A DNA stretch of 64,000 nt from Lysobacter sp. Root76 (GTDB taxonomy: Bacteria; Pseudomonadota; Gammaproteobacteria; Xanthomonadales; Xanthomonadaceae). The stretch spans positions 40,549-104,548 of the forward strand of contig NZ_LMIK01000001.1 of assembly GCF_001428685.1 (NCBI RefSeq), read 5' to 3'. The position numbers and the translations under genes are program-made. Below the pieces are notes generated by a model. It did no database searches, was not told the DNA's origin, and saw only the letters and a list, made by a program, of their open reading frames with translations. This document shows, in pieces, positions 46,501 to 53,650 of the stretch. Positions within the stretch are counted from its first letter, which is position 1. Each line of letters begins with the position of its first letter.

Positions 46501-49260
46501 TATCGGCAGCAGTTGCAGGACCAGATCCTGGGCATGATCTCGGCCGATCCGGAAGCCAACATACTGGACCGGCCCGGCGGCATCTTCGTGCGCCCGGCCC
46601 AGCAGATATCGCAGGAAGACCGCATCCTGCTGCAATCGGTGGCACGGGCGATCATCAGCGATCAACGCGGCACTTTGGCCGCGCAGATCGGCCGACACGT
46701 GCCGCCCGAACGGCCGGTGCCCGCCTTGTTGCCCGAGGGCCCGCCGGAAATACCGTCCTATGCGTCGGATACGAACGCGGCGAACGGACTGCCACCGCCC
46801 AGGATCGACAACGCGGCCGACGACGCCTGGCCGTTCGATGCGGTGGCCGACGAGTTCCTGTTCGACAACGGCACCGGCGCCTTCTCCGCCAACGGGCGCG
46901 AGTACGTGATCGTCTCGCGCGAGGGCGCACCGACGCCGGCGCCTTGGTCCAACGTGATGGCCAACGCCAAGCTCGGCACGGTGGTCAGTGAGAGTTCGCC
47001 GGGCTACACCTGGTTCGAGAATGCGCACGAGTTCCGCCTGACGCCGTGGCACAACGACCCGGTCGCCGACAGCGGCGGCGAGGCCTACTACCTGCGCGAC
47101 GAGGACAGCGGACAGATTTGGTCGCCGATGCCCCTGCCCTGTCGCGGGCATGGCGACTACCGCACCCGCCACGGCTTCGGCTACAGCGTCTACGAGCATG
47201 TCGAGGACGGCATCGCCAGCGAACTGTGGGTGTATGTGGACGTCGAGGATGCGGTCAAGTTCTCGGTATTGAAGCTGCGCAATCTGTCCGGCCGCGCGCG
47301 CCGCCTGTCCGTCACCGGCTATGTGGAATGGATACTGGGCGACCTGCGGGTGAAATCGCAGATGCACGTGGTCAGCGAACTGCATGCCGACAGCGGCCTG
47401 CTGACCGCGCGCAACCCCTACAACACCGAGTTCAGCGGACGCGTCGCCTTCTTCGACACCGATGCCGACGGCTGCAGTTACACCGCCGACCGCACCGAGT
47501 TCCTGGGCCGCAACGGCAGCCTGGGCGAGCCGGCGGCCTTGCGACGCGAGCGCCTGTCGGGCCGGCTCGGGGTCGGCCTGGACCCCTGCGCGGCCATCCA
47601 GGTGCCGATCGACCTGGCCGACGGCGAGGAACTGGAAACGGTGTTCCGCCTGGGCATAGGCAAGGACCAGAACGAAGCGCTGAAACTCGCGACCCAGGTG
47701 CGCGGTACGCAACGCGCGCACGACGCGCTGGACGCGGTGCGCATCCACTGGCATGCCCTGCTGTCGACCGTACGGGTGAAGACGCCGGACCCCAGCGTCG
47801 ACGCCCTCGCCAACGGCTGGTTGCTGTACCAGACCCTGGCCTGCCGCTATGTCGCGCGCAGCGGCTACTACCAGTCCGGCGGCGCGTTCGGTTTCCGCGA
47901 CCAGCTGCAGGACACCATGGCGACCGTGCACGCCAAGCCGGCGCTGACCCGGGAGCACCTGCTGCTCTGCGCAGCGCACCAGTTCCCGCATGGCGATGTA
48001 CTGCACTGGTGGCATCCGCCGCAGGGCCGCGGCGTCCGCACCCGCTGTTCGGACGACTATCTGTGGCTGCCGCTGGCCGCCTGCCGCTACCTGACGGTGA
48101 CCGGCGATACCGGCGTACTGGACGAGAACGTGCGCTTCATCGAGGGACGCCCGGTCAATCCCGACGAAGAGTCCTACTACGACATGCCGGTTGCGTCCTA
48201 CCTGCAGCAGCCGTTCTACGAGCACTGCGTGCTGGCGCTGAGGCGCGGCTGCGATCTGCTGGGCGAACGCGGCCTGCCGCTGATCGGAACCGGCGACTGG
48301 AACGACGGCATGAACCGGGTCGGCGAAGCCGGTCGCGGCGAGAGCGTATGGCTGGGCTTCTTCCTGTTCGATGCCCTGCAGCGTTTCGCGGATGTGGCGC
48401 AGGCGCGCGGCGACGACATCTTCACCGACTATTGCCGCGAGCAGGCGCAGCGCCTGCGCGATAACCTGGAAGCCCACGCCTGGGACGGACAGTGGTATCG
48501 CCGCGCCTGGTTCGACGACGGCACGCCGCTGGGGTCGACCCAGAGCGACGAATGCAGGATCGACTCCATTTCGCAGAGCTGGTCGGTGCTCTCGGGCGCG
48601 GCGGATCCTGCGCGTGCGCGGCAGGCCATGGATTCCCTGGACCAGTATCTGGTGCGACGTGAGGCCGGGCTGATCCAGTTGCTGGATCCGCCGTTCAACA
48701 AGACCGCCAAGGACCCGGGCTATATCCGCGGTTACGTGCCCGGTGTGCGCGAGAACGGCGGCCAGTACACGCATGCCGCGGTGTGGGCGGCCATGGCGTT
48801 CGCCGCGCAAGGCGATGCGAGGCGCGCCTGGGAGCTGGCGCGCATGATCAACCCCATACACCACGCAGGCAACGCGGACGACGCCGCACGCTACAAGGTG
48901 GAGCCTTACGTGCTGGCCGCCGACGTGTATGGGGTAGCGCCGCACGTGGGCCGCGGCGGATGGACCTGGTACACCGGTTCGGCCGGCTGGATGTACCGGC
49001 TGCTGACCGAATCCCTGCTGGGCCTGCAACGCAGCGGCGATCGCATGCGGCTGCAGCCTTGCCTGCCCGCGGACTGGCCCGAGTACCGGTTGCAGTACCG
49101 CTATGGCAGCAGCCTGTACTCGATCCGCGTCCGGCAACACGATGAGGGGTCCGCGACGCTGAGCCTGGATGGCGAGCAGCAGCCGGGGTTCGAATTCGCG
49201 CTGATCAACGACGGCGCGATGCACCAGGTCGAGGCGCTTTGGCCGCGCTCGCCTGCATGA
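40561..49260 (+). CDS. ndvB: Cyclic beta-1,2-glucan synthase
   Basis: The 2,899-aa enzyme initiates, elongates and cyclises periplasmic beta-1,2-glucan at the inner membrane. Order: N-terminal region; TM helices near 427-442 and 455-483; GT84 domain with the DxD-type motif LDTDTRLP (642-644) and RYRWIRGDWQ (about 787-796); TM helices near 837-873 and 957-1000; a glycoamylase-like domain about 1030-1540 with EAIDYTP and SFMAHHQGMGLLSL; and GH94-type phosphorylase domains about 1590-2880 with GTGDWNDGM (Asp2579, Asp2582). Length is normal for this family (about 2,800-2,900). A downstream gene overlaps its stop by 4 bases. Confidence 0.95.
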   Translation: MPQLWRIFSRWLRLRRRLWRWRRAAGQSTLQAEEPLRSQLFNAEQMESHGKALTRSHHVHARAGPERLLDRLEENEGLLDDASTVLTRMVQDEMRITPAGEWLLDNFYLIEEQIHTARRHLPKGYSRQLPSLRQGPSAGLPRVYDLSLEAIAHGDGRIDAETISRFVAAYQSITPLKLGELWAIPIMLRLALIDNLRRMAVRVMHDAADHRLASEWADLLNETAAENPKNVVLIVADMARSRPPLSGAFVSELTRGLQGRGAVFSMPITWLEQWVADGGRSIEELVHLESQQQAADQVSISNSIGSLRFLANMDWREFVENMSVVDRRLREDPAGTYALMDFNTRDSYRHVVEKMARLSGASEQEVTDIVLQLAQAAAEATAADDDRTHVGYYLVDDGVVQTRAALAASDAKHRPVRLRPRRIPLPVYLAPIAAIAGLFAWGLLSESSGMRQQVPLWLLAALALLAFSELGIALVNWLATVLMAPRPLPRMDFSKGIPVDSRTLVVVPCMLGSVEGVDSLVEGLEVRFLANRDRHLHFALLSDFLDADQQTLPGDEALLARARQQIAQLNARYAAESGDLFFLFHRPRQWNPREGRWMGHERKRGKLAALNRLLRGGAHDEFLQVIGNTEVLSQVRYVITLDTDTRLPRDAAREFVGTLAHPLNRARFDSRRRRVVRGYGILQPSVGTSQSGRRSTRYARMFGSEPGIDPYTRTVSDVYQDLFGEGSFVGKGIYDVDAFESALADRFPDNRILSHDLLEGCYARAGLVSDVRLFEDYPSRYAADVKRRYRWIRGDWQLLPWLLPWVPRARGGYERNPLSWLSRGKLLDNLRRSLVPAAATALLLLGWLFSPHPLAWTAWLLCLWLLPVLVPVLRDVFMIPVDMPLETHLVQVGKSTLRQLLRAAVSLACLPYEAFLSLSAIARTLWRLAISRRHLLQWNPSSEVERNLGSGMSAELRGMAAAPLFAVAVAALLAVAQPRSLWVAIPLLGLWLLSPALMAWLGHPPAQRDADLSAAQLAFLGRLARRTWGFFETYVRAEDHWLPPDNVQEHPALVVARRTSPTNIGLSLLANLSAYDFGYLQVGGVMERTRLVFATLDTLPRHRGHFYNWYDTETLQPLPPHYISTVDSGNLAGHLLTLRQGLLALADAPVLAPSTFAGLADTLGVLQEVRRAAGHDDDALSQALSDFRATLDPALAQAPANVRDAERTLAHLVVRADRILAVWPASEDPKANRWAAALADACRSAHAELQFFVPDPAAPAAMAYGDRIPTLRELQTQSSDTQAQTRARERVHQLERLAHIAGQFSLMEYDFLYDRPRNLLSIGYNLDEHRLDAGYYDLLASEARLCSFVAIAQGQLPQDSWFALGRLLTEVNGDATLLSWSGSMFEYLMPQLVMPSYPDTLLDQTSRHAVEAQIVHGAQRSVPWGVSESGYNTVDARMNYQYRAFGVPGLGLKRGLGQDLVIAPYASMMALMVAPEAACQNLQRLTALGFGGEFGLYEAIDYTPARVPHGQECVVVRSFMAHHQGMGLLSLDHLLRQQPMQRRFVADAEFQATLLLLQERIPHTGVFHPHEAETLGTRATVGETETQLRIFRNPGTTRPSVQLLSNGRYHGLLTSAGGGYSRQQDMAVTRWREDGTRDHWGNFCYLRDVGSGEYWSAALQPTGVPIEHYEAIFSDAKAEFRGRKRGYESHLEIAISAEDDIELRRLRLSNRSRRTRTIEITTYAEVVLAPAIADELHPAFSNLFVQSEILRQKQALLCTRRPRAHDEVPPWMFHLVAVHDADIGAISYETDRARFLGRGNTPRTPRALSADEALSDTQGSVLDPIVAIRCRIELAPEQTAMIDMVYGVGADREACTGLVDKYRDRRLADRVFDLAWTHSQVVRRQINASQADAQLYERLAGLIVYAHPFLRADPEVLLQNQRGQSGLWGHAISGDLPIVLLQISDADNIELVRQMVQAHAYWRLKGLRADLVIWNESKAGYRQQLQDQILGMISADPEANILDRPGGIFVRPAQQISQEDRILLQSVARAIISDQRGTLAAQIGRHVPPERPVPALLPEGPPEIPSYASDTNAANGLPPPRIDNAADDAWPFDAVADEFLFDNGTGAFSANGREYVIVSREGAPTPAPWSNVMANAKLGTVVSESSPGYTWFENAHEFRLTPWHNDPVADSGGEAYYLRDEDSGQIWSPMPLPCRGHGDYRTRHGFGYSVYEHVEDGIASELWVYVDVEDAVKFSVLKLRNLSGRARRLSVTGYVEWILGDLRVKSQMHVVSELHADSGLLTARNPYNTEFSGRVAFFDTDADGCSYTADRTEFLGRNGSLGEPAALRRERLSGRLGVGLDPCAAIQVPIDLADGEELETVFRLGIGKDQNEALKLATQVRGTQRAHDALDAVRIHWHALLSTVRVKTPDPSVDALANGWLLYQTLACRYVARSGYYQSGGAFGFRDQLQDTMATVHAKPALTREHLLLCAAHQFPHGDVLHWWHPPQGRGVRTRCSDDYLWLPLAACRYLTVTGDTGVLDENVRFIEGRPVNPDEESYYDMPVASYLQQPFYEHCVLALRRGCDLLGERGLPLIGTGDWNDGMNRVGEAGRGESVWLGFFLFDALQRFADVAQARGDDIFTDYCREQAQRLRDNLEAHAWDGQWYRRAWFDDGTPLGSTQSDECRIDSISQSWSVLSGAADPARARQAMDSLDQYLVRREAGLIQLLDPPFNKTAKDPGYIRGYVPGVRENGGQYTHAAVWAAMAFAAQGDARRAWELARMINPIHHAGNADDAARYKVEPYVLAADVYGVAPHVGRGGWTWYTGSAGWMYRLLTESLLGLQRSGDRMRLQPCLPADWPEYRLQYRYGSSLYSIRVRQHDEGSATLSLDGEQQPGFEFALINDGAMHQVEALWPRSPA

Positions 49261-49529
49261 AGACCAAGCCGCAACTGGATGCGGAGCTCGACCGCCTGGC
49301 GCGGATGCTGCCGCCCTGGCTGGAAAAACTCCGTCATCCCGCGCAGTTTTGGCCGCAGTTCGACGCCCTCGCTCAGGAAATTCTCACCGACGCCGCTGCG
49401 GACGACCGCGTCCATGTGCTGCAACGCCTGCACGCCATGCTGATCGAAAACGGAGTCGAAGCGGACCCATCGAAACGCGAAACCGCCCCGCCCTTTCCTC
49501 CTGCAAGCTCGAATGCAGGCGGTCGATGA
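49257..49529 (+). CDS. Small unknown protein coupled to the glucan synthase
   Basis: The 90-aa protein begins at an ATG overlapping the glucan synthase stop codon (ATGA), which implies translational coupling. Sequence: LDRLARMLPPWLEKLRHPAQFWPQFDALAQEILTDAAADDRVHVLQRLHAMLIENGVEAD, helical and soluble, with a low-complexity tail. It resembles the 104-aa protein on the other side of the synthase gene. Frame extension upstream to 49239 lies inside the synthase. A partner or regulator of the synthase is possible but unproven. Confidence 0.8.
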   Translation: MKTKPQLDAELDRLARMLPPWLEKLRHPAQFWPQFDALAQEILTDAAADDRVHVLQRLHAMLIENGVEADPSKRETAPPFPPASSNAGGR

Positions 49530-49651
49530 ATCGCATCGCAAGGCTCCGGGCAGAGGGCGCCGCAACAGCGCATGCAGGCACCGCCACGGTGAGCCCAGCG
49601 CTTTCAATGGCGTGAACCGAGTTACCGGAACGCGGCGGCCCAAGAACACGA

Positions 49652-49685
49652 AAGGGCCGGAAGCCTCGATGGCTTTCCGGCCCTT
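49652..49685. terminator. Terminator between the glucan synthase unit and the glycine-zipper gene
   Basis: A long hairpin has arms AAGGGCCGGAAGCC and GGCTTTCCGGCCCTT, pairing with one bulge around a 5-base loop. It lies between convergent genes and can serve both strands. Confidence 0.75.
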
Positions 49686-49709
49686 CTGAGCCTTGCCGAA
49701 ACGGGACCC

Positions 49710-50171
49710 TTAGCGCCCGTCTTTGTCCGCGTCGCCCGGCATCGCGCGCTCGATGTAATGCCAACCCTCGCGCACGGCGTGCCTGGCCTCGTCCCAGGGC
49801 AGACGCGATGCGGAGCGGGTTTCATCCCACTTGCGCTGCAGATCGCTCTCGACGGAGTCGAAGCTCCTGCCGCGATACGTTCCGTAGGTGTCGTAGCCGT
49901 ACTTGTAGGCCGGCTCGTAATCGCTCCATTCGCGCCCCGAAATGTAGGTCGGGGAATTCCGGTATTCGTTGCGGAAATAGGTGACGTACTCGGTCGGGTT
50001 GACCGCTTCCGCGATCGAATCGCCGGCCTTGGCGCCCACCACACCACCGACTACCGCTCCCACCGCACTGCCGGCGGGTCCGGCGGCTGAGCCGATCGCC
50101 GCTCCTGCGATCGCGCCCGCAACCGCACCAGTGCCTGCACCGACGCTATGGTCTTTTTTGACATCGCTCAT
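49710..50171 (-). CDS. Glycine-zipper domain stress-type protein
   Basis: The 153-aa protein has no clear signal peptide. Residues about 11-52 form a glycine-zipper (GAGTGAVAGAIAGAAIGSAAGPAGSAVGAVVGGVVGAKAG) able to pack in membranes. The C-terminal part, rich in Tyr/Trp (YISGREWSDYEPAYKYGYDTYGTYRGRSFDSVESDLQRKWDE), resembles a widespread stress-related C-terminal module. It ends close to a strong terminator and lies in the stress cluster. Function is unproven. Confidence 0.72.
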   Translation of the reverse strand: MSDVKKDHSVGAGTGAVAGAIAGAAIGSAAGPAGSAVGAVVGGVVGAKAGDSIAEAVNPTEYVTYFRNEYRNSPTYISGREWSDYEPAYKYGYDTYGTYRGRSFDSVESDLQRKWDETRSASRLPWDEARHAVREGWHYIERAMPGDADKDGR

Positions 50172-50458
50172 TTCGCATACTCCTGTGGGGGACCGGCGCT
50201 AATCGGCACCGGCAAATCCACTCTAGGCATGCTGCGGAATAGGAGCGTGAATTGTCGTGGCAGCGCCGATGGAGCGTTTAGTTTCGATTGAAGGAATTGC
50301 AAAAAATGTGAAGGATGATGAGGTGAATAGCGCTCACACGGCGTCGCGGACTCGGGCCTTCTTGATCGCCGACAGAGCCGAGTAGTACCCGCCCATCAGG
50401 GTTGAGCGCGCCGAGTATCGCTGTGTTCCGATGTCCCGGCTGCCTACGCTCGCCGCCT
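50172..50458. other. Gap before the Lnt-like gene
   Basis: 287 bp. The portion around 50275-50335 is AT-richer than the surroundings. A 76-codon frame at 50278-50508 on the minus strand overlaps the Lnt-like gene and is not supported. I see no clear promoter or terminator. Confidence 0.4.
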
Positions 50459-52924
50459 TTATCCCGCAGCCAATAAGCGCAAGGCCAACCAAGCCGGCAC
50501 GCCGACATAGAACGCCAGACGGCCCAGCCATTCCAGCGCGTCCCGCAGGGCGGCTGCGTGCGTGGACCGCAGCGCCATGGCCAGCACGACGACAGTTTCG
50601 ATCGCGACCCGCAGTAACGCGGCGAACAGCATCAGACCGATCGACCACGACGCCCACCAGATCAGCAATCCGCTGAGGTAGGCACGGAGCCCATAGCTGT
50701 AGTACTCGCCGAAGCTGCCGCCGAAGGCGATGACCTGATGCAGACGGAAGGCGACCAGCGCCAGCAGCAACGGGAACAGGGCGAACTTCAGCAGCGCATG
50801 GTCCAACCGGGGCCGGCGTGCGTCCGCGCGCGCCTGGGCCAGGTCCGCCAAGCCGCGCGCGAGGCCGCCCTCCCAGCGCTGCGGCACGCCGGTCGCGGCC
50901 AACATGCGTTGCAATGCGTTCGGGCGCGTCAGCGCCAGGCAGCGCGTCCAGCGCGGCCCTTCGGCCAGGCGCACGTCGACGCCGCTGCGCGGCAATGGAA
51001 CGCGCCAGGGCCGTAGCGCGGCGATCGACGCCACCGGCATTTCGATCCGCTGCCGGCGTTGCTCCAGCACCAACAGCGGGCCCTCGACGCGCGCTTGCGC
51101 GACGAACGCGCGCCCGATCGCCCACGCGGCCACGAGCGGCGCCACCACGGCGGCGGCGAACAGCCCGAGCTGCGACAGCGACTGGATCTGCAAGCCTGTG
51201 CGCAGCAGCATGTCGAAGGCCAGCCACAGCAGCCCCGCGCCCGCGCCCAGCCTCAGCGCGCCGGCCAGCGCACGCCAGAACGGTGTGAACACGACGACCT
51301 CGACCGTCGATTCCGCCTCCGGCACGGGCTTTGCACGGCGCCGCGAGGCTTGCCACGCGGCCAGCGCCGCCAGGCCGAGCAGGAACGCCGCAGCCGCGCG
51401 CCCTACCCAATCGCCCCAGCGCACCATCAAGGTGGGCGATGGATCGCGGGCGCTAACGAAGGCCGTCAGCACCGCCTGGTCGCCCATCGAAGTGCTCGCC
51501 AGCACTTCGCCGGTGTCGTCGATGATCGCGCTGAGTCCGTTGGTGGTGACGCGCACCTGCGGCAGCCGCGTTTCGATGCTGCGGAAGGCGGCGACCGCCA
51601 GGTGCAGGCGGGCGCCGACAGGATAGGCGGTGAACCAGGAGTCGTTGGACATGCCGACGATGGCCTGCGCGCCGAGCCGCGCGCCGTCGATGGCCAGATC
51701 GCTGTGCACGTCGTCCAGGCAGATCAGCGGCACGACGTTGACCTCGCGCCCGTCCGCGCTGCGCAACGGCAGCACGCGCGCGCCGTCGCCCGGCCGCCAG
51801 CCGCCGGCCCACGGCAGCCAGCGGCGCAACCAAGGCCCATCCAGCCAGGCCGGCACGTACTCGGTCAGCGGAAACGGATGGGTCTTGCGATAGGCGCCGA
51901 GCATGCCCTTGGCGGGCTCGAGGAAGGCGGCCGCGTTGTATTCGCCCTGCCCATCCCGGTCGTAGGTGCCGAACACCAGGGGCACGCCCGCGGCATCGAC
52001 GAAGCCCTGAATCTCACGGTCCAAGGCTGCGCCGTCCTCGCTGCGCGGGCTGCCGAAGCTGGTGGGGTACACGGTTTCCGACCACAGCAGCACGTCCGCA
52101 TCGTGATCGCGGATCGCCGACCAGGACAAGGCGTAATGCGTGTCGAGCACGTGCCGGACCACGGCGTACGCGCCCATTTCCCGGCGCAGCCGCTCATAGT
52201 CGGTGATGCTGGCCTGGACCATGGCGACGCGCAGCGTCGGCGCATCGTCGACCGGAGGCGCCTGCAAGGCGGCCCGCCGCACCAGGCCGTAGCCGGCCAT
52301 GCAGGCGACGATGACCGATGCCAGCGCCAGCGGCCGCAACAGCGTGCGCGCGCCGCGGCCGCGCTGCTCCATGGCGAAGGCCACCGCCTCGTTGATCAGC
52401 AGCAGCAACAGGGTGATGCCCGCCGCGCCGCCGAGGTCGGCGACCTGACGCAGCACCGCGGACGAAAACAAGCCATGCCCCAGCGTGTCGCCCAACAGCT
52501 TCGGCGCCAGCCACTCGCAGGCCACCCATGCGCAGGCCGCGGCCAGTGCGCGTAGTACCGGCCCGTAACGGCGCCCGGCCCACTGGCGCACCAGCGCGAA
52601 CGCGATGAATTGCGGTTGCAACAACGGCGCCGACACGAGCAGCGCCACTGTCCCCGTCGACGCCCCGACCCCGGTGTAGGCGCCGATCGCGGCACCGAAC
52701 CAGTGAAACGCCGCCGCGACGAAGGCAATGCTCATCAGCGCGGCGTTCGCCGACACGCGCAGCATGGTCCTGTCGGTGGCGAGCACCAGCAGCCACGGCA
52801 CCAGCGCAACGAAGCCCAGCCCCCAGGCGGGGCCGCCGCGAGCGTACAGGCCGAGCAAGACAGCGGTGGCGAGGATGCCGGCGATGCTGCGCCAGCGGGA
52901 CGGAGACAACCGTTCCTTGGTCAA
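50459..52924 (-). CDS. Apolipoprotein N-acyltransferase-like protein with C-terminal membrane extension
   Basis: The 821-aa protein has an N-terminal Lnt-type membrane region (about 15-215) and a nitrilase-like domain (about 230-490) with Glu283 (LLWSETVYP), Lys347 (AYRKTHPFPLTEYVP, including Glu355) and Cys402 (PLICLDDVHSDL), positions expected for Lnt's acyl-enzyme chemistry. Lnt normally ends near 510; here a further region of about 310 residues contains several TM helices and an Arg-rich loop (VLEQRRQRIEMPVASIAAL). The nitrilase Cys context is CLDD rather than the usual CYE, so an intact Lnt activity is likely but not certain. The next gene upstream is 24 bp away. Confidence 0.85.
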   Translation of the reverse strand: MTKERLSPSRWRSIAGILATAVLLGLYARGGPAWGLGFVALVPWLLVLATDRTMLRVSANAALMSIAFVAAAFHWFGAAIGAYTGVGASTGTVALLVSAPLLQPQFIAFALVRQWAGRRYGPVLRALAAACAWVACEWLAPKLLGDTLGHGLFSSAVLRQVADLGGAAGITLLLLLINEAVAFAMEQRGRGARTLLRPLALASVIVACMAGYGLVRRAALQAPPVDDAPTLRVAMVQASITDYERLRREMGAYAVVRHVLDTHYALSWSAIRDHDADVLLWSETVYPTSFGSPRSEDGAALDREIQGFVDAAGVPLVFGTYDRDGQGEYNAAAFLEPAKGMLGAYRKTHPFPLTEYVPAWLDGPWLRRWLPWAGGWRPGDGARVLPLRSADGREVNVVPLICLDDVHSDLAIDGARLGAQAIVGMSNDSWFTAYPVGARLHLAVAAFRSIETRLPQVRVTTNGLSAIIDDTGEVLASTSMGDQAVLTAFVSARDPSPTLMVRWGDWVGRAAAAFLLGLAALAAWQASRRRAKPVPEAESTVEVVVFTPFWRALAGALRLGAGAGLLWLAFDMLLRTGLQIQSLSQLGLFAAAVVAPLVAAWAIGRAFVAQARVEGPLLVLEQRRQRIEMPVASIAALRPWRVPLPRSGVDVRLAEGPRWTRCLALTRPNALQRMLAATGVPQRWEGGLARGLADLAQARADARRPRLDHALLKFALFPLLLALVAFRLHQVIAFGGSFGEYYSYGLRAYLSGLLIWWASWSIGLMLFAALLRVAIETVVVLAMALRSTHAAALRDALEWLGRLAFYVGVPAWLALRLLAAG

Positions 52925-52948
52925 GTCGAAGAACTCCGGGTCGCGGTC

Positions 52949-53623
52949 TTAGCGCGGAGGAATGCGGATCTGCCGCAACGGCATTCCGGGCGGCGCGAGC
53001 GCCGGCGGCACGACGCGGTCGGGCGGCATCGCAATCGGCCGGCCCTGGCGGTCGTACAGCGTGAAGTCGGGCGAGAACATCAGGATCGGCTCGATCGGAA
53101 CGCCTTCGTCGGTGACCTGATGGTGGCGGACATAGCCCTCGGGCAGTTCGAAGCCTTCCGGCACGGCCAGGCCGAGCAGCGGCGGGCTGGTGCCGGGCGG
53201 ATTGAACGCGCCCAGGCCCGTGCGGACCCCGGCTTGCTGCAAGGCTTCGATCACCTGCGCGCCGGTGGGTTCCGGATCGCCGGGTTGGAAGTAAGCGGCC
53301 AGATCGTCGGGATCGTTGCTCGGCATCGCCTGCGGTTCCTGCGGCGACGCGGCTTGCAGCGCGACGCGCGTGGATGAAGGTCCGCCGTCCGCCGGGATTG
53401 CCGCCGCGTCGCGATCCACGCCCGCCTGAGCGACGACGGCATTCGTCGCCTGCGCAGGTTCGGGCATCCGCAGCCACCACACCAGCGCCGCAGCGACCAC
53501 GACGACGACCAGCACCGCCCACGGCAGCATCCTGCCGCGGGCAGTGGGCGTCTTCGGGATCACACGCAAGCCCTCGCCGTCCGCTCGGGACGACGGGGCT
53601 TGCGGATGGCGGCGCTTGGCCAC
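52949..53623 (-). CDS. Unknown membrane-anchored protein upstream of the Lnt-like gene
   Basis: The 224-aa protein has a short basic N-terminus, one TM helix (about residues 33-50, LPWAVLVVVVVAAALVWWL), a Pro/Ala/Ser-rich linker and a C-terminal region about residues 105-224 (DLAAYFQPGDPEPTGAQVIEALQQAGVRTGLGAFNPPGTSPPLLGLAVPEGFELPEGY), probably periplasmic. No known domain is apparent. It is 24 bp upstream of the Lnt-like gene and probably co-transcribed. Confidence 0.75.
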   Translation of the reverse strand: MAKRRHPQAPSSRADGEGLRVIPKTPTARGRMLPWAVLVVVVVAAALVWWLRMPEPAQATNAVVAQAGVDRDAAAIPADGGPSSTRVALQAASPQEPQAMPSNDPDDLAAYFQPGDPEPTGAQVIEALQQAGVRTGLGAFNPPGTSPPLLGLAVPEGFELPEGYVRHHQVTDEGVPIEPILMFSPDFTLYDRQGRPIAMPPDRVVPPALAPPGMPLRQIRIPPR

Positions 53624-53650
53624 GGCTCTGTGCTCCGTCGGACTCGTACG

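Noticed and set aside
42327..46991. A 1,554-codon frame in the plus strand inside the glucan synthase gene
   Set aside because: It lies in another phase of the 2,899-aa enzyme whose motifs are in the accepted frame; composition is Arg/Pro/Ala-rich noise.
45946..49224. A 1,092-codon frame on the minus strand opposite the glucan synthase
   Set aside because: Antisense shadow with no domain; the opposite strand encodes the GH94 region.
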